Source: Thermoplasmata archaeon (lineage in GTDB: Archaea > Thermoplasmatota > Thermoplasmata > Lutacidiplasmatales > UBA184). From it: a stretch of 13,536 nucleotides of DNA. Position 1 is the first letter of the stretch, and the number at the start of each line of letters is the position of its first letter. A program made the translations under genes and the position numbers. Of this stretch, positions 1-6,792 are shown one piece after another. A model generated the notes under the pieces. That model made no database searches, was not told the DNA's origin, and saw only the letters and a list, made by a program, of their open reading frames with translations. The DNA is taken from the NCBI GenBank assembly GCA_030040625.1, contig JASHTI010000040.1:1-13536 (forward strand), written 5' to 3'.

Positions 1-136
1 CGCGGCGCGCCGGCGCCTCGTAGGGCCGCCAGGCCGTGGCGGGCCGCCGCCGGCGGGGGTACGCCGGTTCGCCGGTGAACACCGCACGTGAGTTCGTCCT
101 AAGGGCGACCGCCCCCTCGGCCGTTCGAGGAGAGCG
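1..136. other. Left-edge non-coding stretch upstream of the first methyltransferase
   Basis: I see no complete gene here. The first 23 bases could be the last few codons of a + strand gene ending in TAG at 21-23, but nothing identifies it. A weak TATA-like CCTAAGG lies around 99-104, and a Shine-Dalgarno-like GAGGAG at 127-132 sits four bases before the ATG at 137. Together they suggest a short-leader promoter for the first gene. Confidence 0.35.
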
Positions 137-880
137 ATGAGCGGGACGAGCAGCGGGGTCGCGCCGACGGCCGGCGTACAGCTCCGGGCAACCGCGACGG
201 CCCCGGTGAAAGGCTACCGCGGGATGGCGATGGAGGGCTCGATCGCCCGGTGGTACGCGCGCACGCGGGGGACCGACAGCCAGATCGCGCACTGGCGACG
301 GCAGGCCGACGAGCTCGCGGCGGAGCTGGCGGACGGCGCCCGGGTCCTCGAGGTCGCCCCGGGACCCGGCTTCTTCGCGGTCGAGCTCGCCCGGTCCGGG
401 CGGCTCCAGGTGAGCGCGCTGGAGATCAGTCGGACGTTCGTCGAGATGGTACGGGAGAACGCGCGGCGCGCCGGGGTCGAGGTCGCCGTCCGCCCGGGGG
501 ACGCGGCGGCGATGCCGTACCCGGACGGTTCGTTCGACCGGGTCCTCTGCCAGGCCGCCTTCAAGAACTTCCGCCGGCCCCAGAGCGCGGTGAACGAGAT
601 GTACCGTGTGCTCCGGCCCGGCGGGGAGGCCCGGATCGAGGACATGCGGCACGACGCGACCGACGCGGCGATCCGCGAAGAGGTCGGCGCCATGCACCTC
701 GGGGGATTCCGTTCGTGGATGACGCGGAGCACGCTCCGATCCCTCCGCCGACGGGCCTACACCGTTCCCCAGTTCCGAGAGTTCGCGCGGGCCAGTCCGT
801 TCGGCGATGGGGAGCTTCGCACGTGGGGGATCGGGCTCGAGCTCCGCCTGCGGCGGCCGACGGGGCCGACCGTGCCCTGA
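137..880 (+). CDS. Class I SAM-dependent methyltransferase
   Basis: This is a 247-residue Rossmann-fold methyltransferase of the Methyltransf_11/UbiE-like type, expected to be cytoplasmic. Motif I is VLEVAPGPGFF at about residues 70-80. The acidic residue that would contact the SAM ribose is E97 in ALEIS. Motif II is DAAAMPYPDGSFDRV at 122-136, and the post-motif strand carries LRPGG at 159-163. The first 30 residues or so are low complexity and precede the fold. The ATG is supported by GAGGAG four bases upstream. The acceptor cannot be read from sequence; a small molecule, lipid or quinone are all possible. The FKNFRRP stretch after motif II is not diagnostic. The next gene follows 29 bases later on the same strand, so the two may be cotranscribed. 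Methyltransferase class is secure; substrate unknown. Confidence 0.88.
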   Translation: MSGTSSGVAPTAGVQLRATATAPVKGYRGMAMEGSIARWYARTRGTDSQIAHWRRQADELAAELADGARVLEVAPGPGFFAVELARSGRLQVSALEISRTFVEMVRENARRAGVEVAVRPGDAAAMPYPDGSFDRVLCQAAFKNFRRPQSAVNEMYRVLRPGGEARIEDMRHDATDAAIREEVGAMHLGGFRSWMTRSTLRSLRRRAYTVPQFREFARASPFGDGELRTWGIGLELRLRRPTGPTVP

Positions 881-909
881 TCCCGGTGGGGGAGGTGTCC
901 CGGGACTCG

Positions 910-1191
910 ATGGGCGTCCGCCTTTGTATCGAGGCGCGCCCCGGCAGCGCCCGGGCTTCGATCGACTGGGACCCGTGGCGGTCCGCGTGGGTCGTCGCGG
1001 TCCCCGAAAAGGCGGAGCGGGGCCGCGCGAACGCGGCGATCCTCGCGGAGCTGGCGCGCCGGCTGGAGGTCGACGACCGGAGCGTCCGCTGGCTGCGCGC
1101 CGGCAAGGGGTCCCGGAAGCTGGCCGAGGTGGACGGGCTCTCGGAGACCGAGATCCGGGCGCGTCTCACGCCGGCCGCGACGCGGCGGTAG
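910..1191 (+). CDS. DUF167 (YggU-like) family protein
   Basis: This 93-residue protein matches the DUF167/YggU family (E. coli YggU is about 96 residues), a small conserved alpha/beta protein of unknown biochemical role. Hallmarks seen are ARPGSAR at residues 9-15 near the first strand, the GRANAAILAELA block at 38-49 (family consensus GkAN..li..La), and GKGSRKLAEV at 65-74. The open frame extends much further upstream, but that part is antisense-like low complexity within the methyltransferase gene. The ATG at 910 puts the family motif at the usual distance from the N-terminus. A strong GGAGGTG lies at 891-897, about 12 bases before the ATG, which is slightly long. The gene is probably cotranscribed with the upstream methyltransferase. 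Confidence 0.85.
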   Translation: MGVRLCIEARPGSARASIDWDPWRSAWVVAVPEKAERGRANAAILAELARRLEVDDRSVRWLRAGKGSRKLAEVDGLSETEIRARLTPAATRR

Positions 1192-1201
1192 GTTCCGGAG
1201 C

Positions 1202-1218
1202 CCGGCCGCGAGGGCCGG
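1202..1218. terminator. Short GC hairpin between convergent genes
   Basis: CCGGCC at 1202-1207 and GGCCGG at 1213-1218 form a perfect 6-bp stem around a 5-base loop. It lies in the 41-base gap between the convergent DUF167 and DUF1801 genes. It could act as a boundary for both transcripts. There is no T-run, which both bacterial intrinsic and archaeal terminators normally need, and such short palindromes arise easily in GC-rich DNA. Confidence is low. Confidence 0.25.
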
Positions 1219-1232
1219 TCGGCGGCGTGCGC

Positions 1233-1688
1233 TCAGCGGACGGCCCGGCGTACCAGGGCGGCGATCCGGGCCTCCTCGGTGGGCGTGATCTCCGTGAGCG
1301 CGAAGTCGGTCGGCCACATCGGGCCGTCGTCGAGCTTCGCCTCGTCGCTGAAGCCGAGCGTCGCATAGCGCGTCTTGAACTTCGCGGCGCTCCGGAAGAA
1401 GCAGAGGACCCGACCGTCCCTCCCGTAGGCGGGCATCCCGTACCACGTTCGCGGCACGAGATCCGGCGCGTTGGCCCGGATGATCGCATCGACCTTCTGG
1501 GCCAGCCGCCGGTCCGTCCCCCGCATCTCGGCGATCTTCGCCGCCACGTCGCGCGCCCCCTCGGAGGGGTCGTTGCGCGTCCGCGCGCGCCGCTCCCGGA
1601 CCGCCGCGCGCATCGCGGCGCGTTCCTCGTCCGTGAATAGTCCCGCCGAGGTGGACCCGCCCTTTTTGGACCGCTGCGGCGCCGGCAT
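1233..1688 (-). CDS. DUF1801 domain protein (YdhG-like)
   Basis: This 151-residue protein belongs to the DUF1801/YdhG family, related in fold to YjbR/CyaY-like proteins. Some members are annotated as iron chaperones, but the function is not established here. After a basic, Ser/Gly-containing N-terminal tail (about 1-20) comes a helical segment. The core then runs from VDAIIRANAP (66-75) through the diagnostic WYGMPAY (82-88), the VLCFF strand (94-98) and KTRYATLGFSDEAKLDDG (105-122). The C-terminal helix EEARIAALVRRAV follows a typical family pattern. The ATG at 1688 has a TTAAT element about 27 bases upstream (1713-1717), which suggests a leaderless transcript; only a weak G-run lies just before the start. 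It is divergent from the next methyltransferase with 68 bases between them. Confidence 0.82.
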   Translation of the reverse strand: MPAPQRSKKGGSTSAGLFTDEERAAMRAAVRERRARTRNDPSEGARDVAAKIAEMRGTDRRLAQKVDAIIRANAPDLVPRTWYGMPAYGRDGRVLCFFRSAAKFKTRYATLGFSDEAKLDDGPMWPTDFALTEITPTEEARIAALVRRAVR

Positions 1689-1710
1689 CGCCCCCGGAGC
1701 GAGAGGCGGC

Positions 1711-1719
1711 CCATTAAGG
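1711..1719 (-). promoter_or_regulatory. TATA-like element for the DUF1801 gene (possibly shared with the divergent gene)
   Basis: The - strand reads CCTTAATGG, a rare A/T patch in very GC-rich surroundings. It is centred about 27 bases before the DUF1801 ATG at 1688, where an archaeal TATA box would sit for a leaderless message. It is also about 40 bases before the + strand ATG at 1757, so it could serve that gene with a short leader. Confidence 0.45.
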
Positions 1720-1756
1720 GACGCGCGCCTCCGGGCCGACCGGGGAGCGCGCCGGC

Positions 1757-2344
1757 ATGGCCGAGATGAACCGATTCGCCCGCTGGATGGTCGACCGACG
1801 GACCGAGGCCCGGGCCCGCCGGGTGCTCCACCGTCTGGGCGGGCACGTCCGGATCTCCGGTCGGGAGGAGGTCCTCGAGCTCGGCTCGGGCGGCGGAGGG
1901 TTGCTCGCCCTCCTCTACGAACGGTTCCGTCCGGCGCGCCTAGCCGGGACCGACTACGACTCCGCTCAGGTCGACGCGGCGACCCGGTTCCTGACGCAAC
2001 GGTGGGGCGCGCTCCCGCCGGGACTCGAGCTCCGGCGAGCCGACGCCCTGGCGCTCCCGTTCCCCGACGCGTCGTTCGACTGGGTCTTCGCGATGATGAT
2101 GCTCCACCACGTGGAGCTCCGTCACGGCGAGTACGTACGGCGTCCCGAGGCGTTGCGCGAGATCCGTCGCGTGCTTCGTCCGGGAGGCGCTCTCGTCTAC
2201 TCGGAGATCTTCCGGCGCAGGGCGATCCGCGACACCCTGCGCGAGCTCGGCTTCACACCGGAGTTCCTAGTGGCAGGCTGGAGGAGCGACCTCGCGGTCC
2301 ATCGCGCGCCGGCCGCCCCGGCTCCGGCGGCCGCTCACCCGTAG
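1757..2344 (+). CDS. Class I SAM-dependent methyltransferase
   Basis: This 195-residue methyltransferase is unrelated in its ends to the one at the left of the window. Motif I is VLELGSGGGG (39-48), the ribose-binding acid is D66 or D68 in GTDYD, and motif II is DALALPFPDASFDWV (96-110), followed by MMMLHHV (113-119) and LRPGG (140-144). It is a Methyltransf_11-type enzyme, probably acting on a small molecule or lipid in the cytoplasm; the substrate cannot be inferred. The last 14 residues (182-195) are Ala/Pro/His-rich and probably disordered. The ATG has a GGGGAG at 1742-1747, nine bases upstream. It lies divergent from the DUF1801 gene and convergent with the DUF4760-like gene, so it is probably transcribed alone. 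Confidence 0.87.
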   Translation: MAEMNRFARWMVDRRTEARARRVLHRLGGHVRISGREEVLELGSGGGGLLALLYERFRPARLAGTDYDSAQVDAATRFLTQRWGALPPGLELRRADALALPFPDASFDWVFAMMMLHHVELRHGEYVRRPEALREIRRVLRPGGALVYSEIFRRRAIRDTLRELGFTPEFLVAGWRSDLAVHRAPAAPAPAAAHP

Positions 2345-2394
2345 CGATCCCCCCCGGGGCGCCGCGGGGTGCCTCGACGCGTGCCGCCCCCGCC

Positions 2395-2937
2395 TCAGGC
2401 GGCCGGTCCGAGCCGCGCCTCGCTCTCAAGGACGTAGCGCGCCTCCTGAAGGAGCGACCGATCGAAGTCCGCCGCCGGGGCGGCCCGACGCTCGTACTCG
2501 ATGACCTGCCGGGCGAGCCACTCGAAGTCGGCGAAGATCAGCGGGTCGTTCTCCTCGGTCCGCCACTGCCGGAAGAGGTCGACCGGCTGGAGGCAGAACG
2601 AGTAGTAGCCGGTGATCCAGGTGCCGAAGGCGCTCCGGACGAGGCGCCGCTCGAGGATGCCGGTCCGGGTCAGCGAGCCGAGGAGCTCGAAGAATACCGC
2701 GACCTCCCAGTTCAGGGGCGCGTCGGTCCGGTCGGTGCCGAGCAGCCAGGTGCTGAGCTCGCGGCGGGCCTGGAGCAGGCGGGGACTGTAGAACCGCTCC
2801 CGGAGATCGAGGAGCGTCGTCGCCGAGTGAAGATGCTGGCTCTGCCGGAGCTGCCAGTAGGCGAAGACCAGGGTCCCGACGGCGAGGGCGAGCGTGCCGA
2901 TGATCGGGATCCAGATCAGCAGGTCGGCGCCGGACAC
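2395..2937 (-). CDS. Membrane-anchored DUF4760-like protein
   Basis: This protein has an N-terminal transmembrane helix (about residues 6-27, IWIPIIGTLALAVGTLVFAY) followed by a soluble helical domain. The pattern after the helix, LLDLRERFYSPRLLQARREL (about 43-62), an aromatic FFELLG segment (82-87) and a later FGTWITGYY, resembles DUF4760-type proteins, which have one membrane helix and no known function. The soluble domain is probably cytoplasmic because QLRQSQ follows the helix directly. I prefer the GTG at 2937 (180 residues) over the GTG at 2955: no Shine-Dalgarno precedes either, but a GTTAAG element is centred about 26 bases before 2937, and an in-frame TAA lies just upstream of 2955. 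The family call is by eye and tentative; a single-pass membrane protein is secure. Confidence 0.7.
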   Translation of the reverse strand: MSGADLLIWIPIIGTLALAVGTLVFAYWQLRQSQHLHSATTLLDLRERFYSPRLLQARRELSTWLLGTDRTDAPLNWEVAVFFELLGSLTRTGILERRLVRSAFGTWITGYYSFCLQPVDLFRQWRTEENDPLIFADFEWLARQVIEYERRAAPAADFDRSLLQEARYVLESEARLGPAA

Positions 2938-2960
2938 CCCCGCCCGTTCGCCCACCGGAG

Positions 2961-2966
2961 CTTAAC
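2961..2966 (-). promoter_or_regulatory. TATA-like element for the DUF4760-like gene
   Basis: The - strand reads GTTAAG in a GC-rich context. Its centre is about 26 bases before the GTG at 2937, the spacing expected for an archaeal TATA box serving a leaderless message. It would be far too close to serve a start at 2955, so it also helps choose the start codon. Confidence 0.4.
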
Positions 2967-3050
2967 GGTGCATCCCCGGGCTCCGGTGCGACCGGTTCGG
3001 CGGCCCGACGTCGCGCCCCTGCGGGCGGGGCGTTCGGGACCGCGCCCGGC

Positions 3051-4298
3051 TCAGTCCGCCGCCCGACCCGTGAGGTAGAGGAGCAGCCGCTCGCCCGTCC
3101 TCAGAAGCCCGGCCCGCTCGAGCTCCGGGAGCGCGGCCCAGGTCGCCGCCGCCTCGATCGCGGCGGCGATGCCGAACCGACGGCGAAGCTCTCGCTGGGC
3201 GTCGACGATCGCGGCGTCGCCCACCGTCACGCCGCCTCCGCGCGAGGCGCGCACGGCTTCGAGGATCCGTTCCGAGGCGAACGGGGCCGGCACGGCGAGG
3301 CCCGGGGCGACGGTCTTCGCCTCGCTCCAGGGCGTGACGGCCGGCGCGCCGTCCCGGAGCGCCTGCACGACCGGCGCACAGCCCTCCGCCTGGACCGCGA
3401 GGAGCCGCGGCTCCCGCTCCACCAGTCCCAGCGCGCGCAGCTCCTCGAACCCCTTGTGGAGGCCGACGAGACCGGTGCCGCCGCCCGCCGGGTAGACGAT
3501 CGCTTCCGGCAGCGACCCCGGACCGAACTGCTCGGCGATCTCGAACGCCATGGTCTTCTTGCCCTCGACCCGGTACGGCTCGCGCAGCGTCGAGACGTCG
3601 AACCCGTGCCCGGCCTCGTTCCGCCGGGCCTCGGCGCCGGCTTCACGGATGCTCGCGCCGGCGCGGACGACCTGGGCCCCGTAGCCGGCCGTCCGGTCGA
3701 CGACGCCCGGGTCGACCCTCTCGGGGAGATACACCGCGACGGGAAGGCCGGCCCGTGCGCCGTACGCCGCGAGCGCGACGCCGGCGTTCCCCGCGCTCGG
3801 GGCGAACAGGCGGCTCGCGCCCAGCTCACCGGCCCTCGAGACGGCGACGGTCATCCCGCGCGCCTTGAACGAACCGGTCGGAAGCGCCCCGTCGTCCTTG
3901 ACCCACAGCTCCGGCCCCGCCGCCGGCGACGCGCTTCGGAGGGGGAACGCGGGGGTCGTGGGCTCGCCGAGCGTGGCGATGCGCCGGGAGTCCTGGACCG
4001 GGAGGAGCTCGCGGTACCTCCAGAGGCCCGGGGCCCGCTCGCGCAGGGTGCCCCACCACGTTCGCCCGTCGAGGTCGGCGAGGTCGTACTGCGCGAGGAG
4101 CGTGTGCCCGCACGTCGGGCAGGGCCCTCGCAGGACATCGGCCGCGAACTCGGAGCAGCAGGCCCGGCATACCAGGAGGCGGAGGCGCGAACCGGTCGCG
4201 GTCACGGTCCCCGGTGAGCCGTCCGGGTCTTTCACCTTCCGGGCCGCAAAGCGTCGCGGAGCCTCGGGCGACCGCGCCCGGTGGTCGGCGGATTTCAT
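3051..4298 (-). CDS. Threonine synthase-family PLP enzyme with N-terminal zinc ribbon
   Basis: This 415-residue fold-type II PLP enzyme most resembles threonine synthase, which converts O-phosphohomoserine to threonine. A zinc ribbon is formed by C44, C47 (CRAC) and C60, C63 (CPTC), a feature of archaeal and actinobacterial-type members. The PLP lysine is K145 in PTGSFKARGM, the cofactor ring contact is SAGN at 168-171, EGKKTM at 245-250 matches a threonine synthase signature, and GGGTG at 272-276 is the phosphate-binding loop. The classical NPTGSFKDRG reads LPTGSFKARG here, so a paralogous activity is possible. No other threonine-pathway gene is nearby. The true start may be internal: GTG at 4235 (residue 22) or GTG at 4205 (residue 32, with a TTTCA-type patch about 26 bases upstream) would remove a basic, unconserved tail. 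The recombinase gene starts 16 bases away, divergently. Confidence 0.82.
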   Translation of the reverse strand: MKSADHRARSPEAPRRFAARKVKDPDGSPGTVTATGSRLRLLVCRACCSEFAADVLRGPCPTCGHTLLAQYDLADLDGRTWWGTLRERAPGLWRYRELLPVQDSRRIATLGEPTTPAFPLRSASPAAGPELWVKDDGALPTGSFKARGMTVAVSRAGELGASRLFAPSAGNAGVALAAYGARAGLPVAVYLPERVDPGVVDRTAGYGAQVVRAGASIREAGAEARRNEAGHGFDVSTLREPYRVEGKKTMAFEIAEQFGPGSLPEAIVYPAGGGTGLVGLHKGFEELRALGLVEREPRLLAVQAEGCAPVVQALRDGAPAVTPWSEAKTVAPGLAVPAPFASERILEAVRASRGGGVTVGDAAIVDAQRELRRRFGIAAAIEAAATWAALPELERAGLLRTGERLLLYLTGRAAD

Positions 4299-4314
4299 CG
4301 ACCAACGGGACGGG

Positions 4315-5451
4315 GTGGCTCAACGCCTCCCCGCCGCGCTCCGGCCCGCCGCCGTGGCCCAGCGTCTTCTCACGGACTTCGAGGACCGACGGAGCCGCCC
4401 GGACGGGGCAGCGCCGGCCGGGCACCCTTCCCCGGGACCCGAGGCCGGCCCATGGGAGAGGGAGGTCGCCCGATTCCTGGCCTGGAAGCGGAGCGAGACG
4501 ACGGTCGGCGACGACTGGCTCCGGCGCATGGGATGGGAGCTCCGGCGCGTCCCGGCCCTGTGCGCCCGCTCCGGCATCGCCCCACCCCCGGCGCGCCCCG
4601 CGGAGGTGACGGCCGAGGCGATCGCACGACTACGCGCGAACCTCCCGTGGGAGAAGGCGACCTTCCAGCTCCACTTCGCGGCTCTGCGTCAGATGCTCCA
4701 GTGGGCCGGCAACCCGGTCGCCGCGCGACGAGGCGTCTGGAGCCTGCCCTCGGGAGAACCGACGCACCGTCGGTGGCTCACCAAGGAACAGCTGCGCGCG
4801 CTCTATCGAGGCGCGCACGGACGGGGCCGGCTGCTGGTCGCGCTGGAGGGGCTGAACGGTCTCCGCCGCGTGGAGGTGCTCCGACTGCGGGCCCGCGACG
4901 TCGCGCTCGACGAAGGCTGCCTGAGGGTCCTCGGCAAAGGACGCCACGGGGGGAAGTGGCGGAAGGTCCCGATCTTCCCGCCCTCGCGCCCGATCCTTCA
5001 GGCCGCGCTGCAGGGGCTCGGCCCTTCGGACCCTCTGATCCCGCTCTCTCGATCCGGCGCCGATCGGCTGCTCGCGCGGAGCGCGGCGGACGGGGGCCTG
5101 GCCCGGGCGGGGACGCGGGTCTCGCATCACGATCTTCGTCGCACCTTCGGGCGGCTGGCGCATGCAGCCGGCATGGACCTGATCCAGCTGAAGAACCTCC
5201 TCGGCCACGCTTCGGTCGAGATGACCGTCCACTACATCGGGCTGGACGCGGAGTCGATGCGCGAGGGGCTCGCTCGACTGCAGCGCTCGATCGGGAAGCT
5301 CGACGGGTCCCCCGGCACCGGTGCTACGGCGGGGAACGACGAGGAGGCGGGGGGTTACGCCCCGCCGCGGACCATCTCCTCCACGACCTCCCCCGCGGTG
5401 TGGCCGAGCGGGCGCTCCCGGCCGGTCCGTCGGAAGCCGAAGCGCTCGTAG
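4315..5451 (+). CDS. Tyrosine recombinase/integrase (XerC/D-like)
   Basis: This is a site-specific tyrosine recombinase of about 378 residues. A SAM-like core-binding domain runs from about 46 to 145, starting with WEREVARFLAWKR. The catalytic domain runs from about 150 to 315 and is complete: R184 in NGLRRVE, K208 in the GKG turn (K214 or K217 are alternatives), H272 and R275 in HDLRRTF, H298 in LLGH and the nucleophile Y307 in VHYIG. Archaeal XerA proteins are usually under 300 residues; this one has a 45-residue N-terminal extension and a 71-residue tail after the tyrosine. The GTG at 4315 is chosen; the GTG at 4354 is possible, and the first in-frame ATG (4528) falls inside the core-binding domain. 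No att repeats, tRNA gene or phage genes are visible nearby, so chromosome dimer resolution or a remnant element are both possible. The last 32 codons overlap the opposing GNAT gene. Confidence 0.85.
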   Translation: MAQRLPAALRPAAVAQRLLTDFEDRRSRPDGAAPAGHPSPGPEAGPWEREVARFLAWKRSETTVGDDWLRRMGWELRRVPALCARSGIAPPPARPAEVTAEAIARLRANLPWEKATFQLHFAALRQMLQWAGNPVAARRGVWSLPSGEPTHRRWLTKEQLRALYRGAHGRGRLLVALEGLNGLRRVEVLRLRARDVALDEGCLRVLGKGRHGGKWRKVPIFPPSRPILQAALQGLGPSDPLIPLSRSGADRLLARSAADGGLARAGTRVSHHDLRRTFGRLAHAAGMDLIQLKNLLGHASVEMTVHYIGLDAESMREGLARLQRSIGKLDGSPGTGATAGNDEEAGGYAPPRTISSTTSPAVWPSGRSRPVRRKPKRS

Positions 5452-5864
5452 AGGGCGCGGGCCGCGTCCTGTCGCGGGTTGACATCGAGGAGGACCGACC
5501 GGCCCGGGAACGACGCGGTGGTCCAGTCGATCGCCGCTCCGAGGAGCCGCGCCCCAACTCCGCGCCCTCGGTGCTCCGGGGCGACCCACATCGAGAAGAG
5601 ATGGAGCTGGTCTTCGACGAGGGCCGCGACGATCGTCCCCACCCGGGCCCCGTCGGCGGTCTGCGCGACCCACTGCGCCGAGCTCTCCGAGGAGGCGCCC
5701 CGCTCAGCCCGGTCGCGCCACCGGGCCTCGTCGAGCCGCCGCTCCTCCTCGAGCGTCGAGCCGAAGGCGAGCGGGTCGGATGCAAGCGCATGAAGCCGGA
5801 GCTCTCGGAGCTCCGCCCACTCCCCGGCGAGGACCCGGCGGACGTCGACCGGCGGGACGCTCAC
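5355..5864 (-). CDS. GNAT family N-acetyltransferase
   Basis: This 169-residue GNAT enzyme transfers an acetyl group from acetyl-CoA to an unknown amine. Motif A is MWVAPEHRGRGVGARLL at about 92-108, with the pyrophosphate-binding HRGRGVG loop at 98-104. Motif B is LLDVNPRQDAARALYERFGF (125-144). The N-terminal LRLHALASDPLAFGSTLEEE (22-41) is typical of a common GNAT subgroup without assigned substrate. The GTG at 5864 overlaps the TGA of the upstream HAD gene (GTGA), and a GGAGGG lies six bases before it (5871-5876), so translation is probably coupled. A much longer in-frame opening upstream is only the antisense-like frame inside the HAD gene. Its 3' end runs antiparallel to the recombinase tail for 97 bases. 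Confidence 0.88.
   Translation of the reverse strand: MSVPPVDVRRVLAGEWAELRELRLHALASDPLAFGSTLEEERRLDEARWRDRAERGASSESSAQWVAQTADGARVGTIVAALVEDQLHLFSMWVAPEHRGRGVGARLLGAAIDWTTASFPGRSVLLDVNPRQDAARALYERFGFRRTGRERPLGHTAGEVVEEMVRGGA
5861..5864 (-). other. GTGA stop/start overlap coupling HAD and GNAT genes
   Basis: On the - strand, GTGA holds the GTG start of the GNAT gene and the TGA stop of the HAD gene. With the GGAGGG at 5871-5876 inside the HAD coding end, this is a standard arrangement for translational coupling and indicates a two-gene operon. Confidence 0.8.
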
Positions 5865-6601
5865 GGGCGTCCCTCCGCCGGGCCCGGTAGGGGCGGCCCG
5901 GAGCTCGGGGCGAGGAGGTCGCGGAGGCGACCGAGCGTCGGTCCGTTCCAGTCGGAGTCGAGGTCGTAGACATCGCCGGGTCCCGGTGGCGTCCCCGGGA
6001 ACTGGTAGCGGAACGCCGCGAGGCCGAAGGCGACGGCGCCCGTCAGCTCCCGGCTGCCCCCGTCGCCGGCGTACACGCACTCCTCGGCGGGGAGTCCGAG
6101 CCGCTCGAGCGCGAGTCGGTACATCCGCGGGTCGGGTTTGCCGAACCCCTCCTGGCAGGAGAAGACCGTCGCCGCGAAGCGCGCGGCGAGGGGAGCGGAA
6201 GGCCACAGGCACGGGACCTCTCCGGAGGTGTCGCTCACGACCACGAGCCGGACGCCGGCGGCGCGGAGCGCGTCGAGGTCGGGCAGGACCGGCCCGCACG
6301 ATTCGAGCTGGCCCCGCGAGAACGCCAGCCGCAGCTCGAGCGCCTCCTCGACCGACCGCGGCGTCGGCTCAACTCCCTGCTGGCGCGCGAGCGTGCGGAT
6401 CGTTTGTTCGACTGAGCCGAGCTTCCCGAGGCACCGCTCGCGGAAGGATCGCGCCCAAGCCCGCTCGAACACCACCGGGTCGACCCCGAGACGGCGGCCC
6501 ATCTCTTGGAGGTGGATCGCACGGGTCGCCAGTGGGCTGGCCGGCACCAGCGTCCCGAAGAGGTCGAGGAGGGCCCCGCGCGGCGGACGCGGGACGTCCA
6601 T
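5861..6601 (-). CDS. HAD superfamily hydrolase (class IA-like)
   Basis: This 246-residue protein has the haloacid dehalogenase motifs. Motif I is DLFGT (13-17) with nucleophile D13, motif II is VVVSDTSG with S123, motif III is K155 in GFGKPDP, and motif IV is AGDGGSRE with D180 and E185. A helical cap lies between motifs I and II, at about 22-105, as in class IA members. The usual second aspartate of DxD is F15, a variant common in DLFGT-type HAD proteins, so phosphatase activity is likely but not proven; the substrate is unknown. The ATG at 6601 puts motif I at the expected distance from the N-terminus. No clear Shine-Dalgarno precedes it, and the frame stays open upstream. It is the first gene of a two-gene operon with the GNAT gene. 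Confidence 0.85.
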   Translation of the reverse strand: MDVPRPPRGALLDLFGTLVPASPLATRAIHLQEMGRRLGVDPVVFERAWARSFRERCLGKLGSVEQTIRTLARQQGVEPTPRSVEEALELRLAFSRGQLESCGPVLPDLDALRAAGVRLVVVSDTSGEVPCLWPSAPLAARFAATVFSCQEGFGKPDPRMYRLALERLGLPAEECVYAGDGGSRELTGAVAFGLAAFRYQFPGTPPGPGDVYDLDSDWNGPTLGRLRDLLAPSSGPPLPGPAEGRP

Positions 6602-6765
6602 GCGGACCGGAGCGCGCGCTCGCTCATGACACCGGCCGGCGAACGACGTAGCGGTCCGAGGCCCCGCGTGATACGTCGGCGGCGCTCGGCCGTCGCGTCG
6701 CCCGCGCCCGGGTTCCGCGGCGGCCCACCCGACACGCCCGGCTCCGGCCCCGTCTCGGAAGAGCT

Positions 6766-6773
6766 CGAATACC
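6766..6773 (+). promoter_or_regulatory. TATA-like element for the small Pro-rich membrane protein
   Basis: CGAATACC at 6766-6773 is one of the few A/T patches in the 191-base gap (6602-6792) between divergent genes. GAATAC is centred about 24 bases before the GTG at 6793, as expected for a leaderless archaeal message. Nothing else stands out in this gap. Confidence 0.4.
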
Positions 6774-6792
6774 CCGGAGCCTGTGGCGCAGC

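Noticed and set aside
137..2344. The two methyltransferases as a recent tandem duplication
   Set aside because: They share only the general SAM-binding motifs. Their N- and C-terminal parts and lengths differ, and other genes separate them.
4281..5969. A 562-codon + strand frame across the recombinase and GNAT genes
   Set aside because: The recombinase in the neighbouring frame has a full catalytic set, and the product of this frame is Arg/Gly/Pro/Ala-rich with no motif.
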